A DNA stretch of 5,869 nt from JAFARZ01 sp035651595 (GTDB lineage: Bacteria > Actinomycetota > Actinomycetes > Streptosporangiales > Streptosporangiaceae): NCBI GenBank assembly GCA_035651595.1, contig DASRFJ010000189.1, positions 1 to 5,869 on the forward strand. Direction: 5' to 3'. The position numbers and the translations under genes were made by a program. Shown here piece after piece: positions 5,509 through 5,869 of this stretch (positions within the stretch are counted from its first letter, which is position 1; the number at the start of each line of letters is the position of its first letter). The notes below the pieces were generated by a model that was not told where the DNA came from, ran no database searches, and worked only from the letters and a program-made list of their open reading frames with translations.

Positions 5509-5869
5509 CTACAGTCCGAGCGACCGGCCGATGATCTCCTTCATGATCTCGGTGGTGCCGCCGTAGATCGACTGGGCGCGACTGTCCGCCCAGGCACGCG
5601 CGACCGGGTACTCGCGCATGTAGCCGTAGCCGCCGTGCAGCTGGACGCAGCGATCGGTGACCCGGTTGCACAGCTCGGTGTTCCACCACTTGACCATCGA
5701 CGCGTCTTCGGTGGAGAGCTCGCCCGCTACGTGCGCCATGATCGCGCGGTCGGTGAACGCACGGGCCACCGCCAGCTCGGTGGCGATCTCCGCGAGCACG
5801 AACTTGCTGTGCTGGAACGACCCGATCGGACTGCCGAACGCCTGGCGCTGCTTGCAGTATTCCAGCGTG
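5509..5869 (-). CDS. Acyl-CoA dehydrogenase, C-terminal part (runs off window)
   Basis: The last 119 residues of an acyl-CoA dehydrogenase are visible; the start lies beyond position 5869. These FAD enzymes oxidise acyl-CoA to trans-2-enoyl-CoA in beta-oxidation and related pathways, passing electrons to electron-transfer flavoprotein. The segment is the C-terminal helical domain: QRQAFGSPIGSFQHSKFVLAE, where FG.PI..FQ is the standard entry, then CVQLHGGYGYMREYPVAR, which contributes to the FAD and dimer interface, and IYGGTTEIMKEIIGRSLGL at the end. The position that is catalytic Glu in medium- and short-chain enzymes (Y-E-G-T) is Gly here, as in long-chain-type enzymes that carry the base on an earlier helix, which would be outside the window. 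A GTG at 5797-5799 opens a shorter frame but is internal. It is convergent with the plus-strand operon and probably unrelated to it. Confidence 0.93.
   Translation of the reverse strand, partial: TLEYCKQRQAFGSPIGSFQHSKFVLAEIATELAVARAFTDRAIMAHVAGELSTEDASMVKWWNTELCNRVTDRCVQLHGGYGYMREYPVARAWADSRAQSIYGGTTEIMKEIIGRSLGL

Noticed and set aside
4988..5689. 233-codon minus-strand frame spanning the TfoX_N gene and the dehydrogenase end
   Set aside because: It is out of frame with the acyl-CoA dehydrogenase motifs, crosses two better-supported genes and shows no domain pattern.

Overview
The window is about 70% G+C by eye, with strong G/C preference at third codon positions, four-base or near four-base gene overlaps, weak Shine-Dalgarno sequences and TTG/GTG starts. 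Together with an HrdB-like sigma factor, a PP2C-type membrane module and actinobacterial TfoX_N and acyl-CoA dehydrogenase proteins, this points to a soil-type actinobacterium (Streptomyces/Streptosporangiales-like). The genus cannot be fixed from the sequence.

Layout. (1) 155-1548: a STAS-domain anti-anti-sigma protein overlaps by 7 bases a group 2 sigma-70 factor that looks like HrdB/SigA without its long N-terminal extension. A hairpin follows the sigma gene. (2) 1549-1902: no intact gene on the plus strand. The minus strand holds the C-terminal remnant of a cation diffusion facilitator (CDF) transporter. (3) 1903-3363: a Na+/Ca2+-exchanger-superfamily membrane protein with unusual ion-site motifs. 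Its last ~100 residues resemble the membrane-sensor module normally found in front of actinobacterial PP2C/SpoIIE phosphatases. (4) 3364-3714: a short remnant resembling the C-terminus of an actinobacterial integrase-like protein, in frame with the preceding gene, then a 12-bp imperfect inverted repeat, then a sharply AT-rich promoter-like block. (5) 3715-5368: a tight three-gene operon with 4-base overlaps: an Hsp31/DJ-1/PfpI-family protein, a TetR-family regulator and a TfoX N-terminal-domain protein. (6) 5509-5869, minus strand: the C-terminus of an acyl-CoA dehydrogenase running off the window, convergent with the operon.

How the parts may work together. The STAS-sigma pair suggests a partner-switching regulatory unit, although the sigma belongs to the wrong class for the classical scheme. 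The DJ-1-TetR-TfoX_N operon looks like a self-regulated stress or electrophile-response unit, with the TetR protein the obvious candidate to act on the AT-rich block upstream. The middle of the window is a patchwork: an ion exchanger with a borrowed C-terminal module lies between two decayed gene ends, which suggests repeated recombination there. No CRISPR array, rRNA, tRNA or intact insertion sequence was seen.
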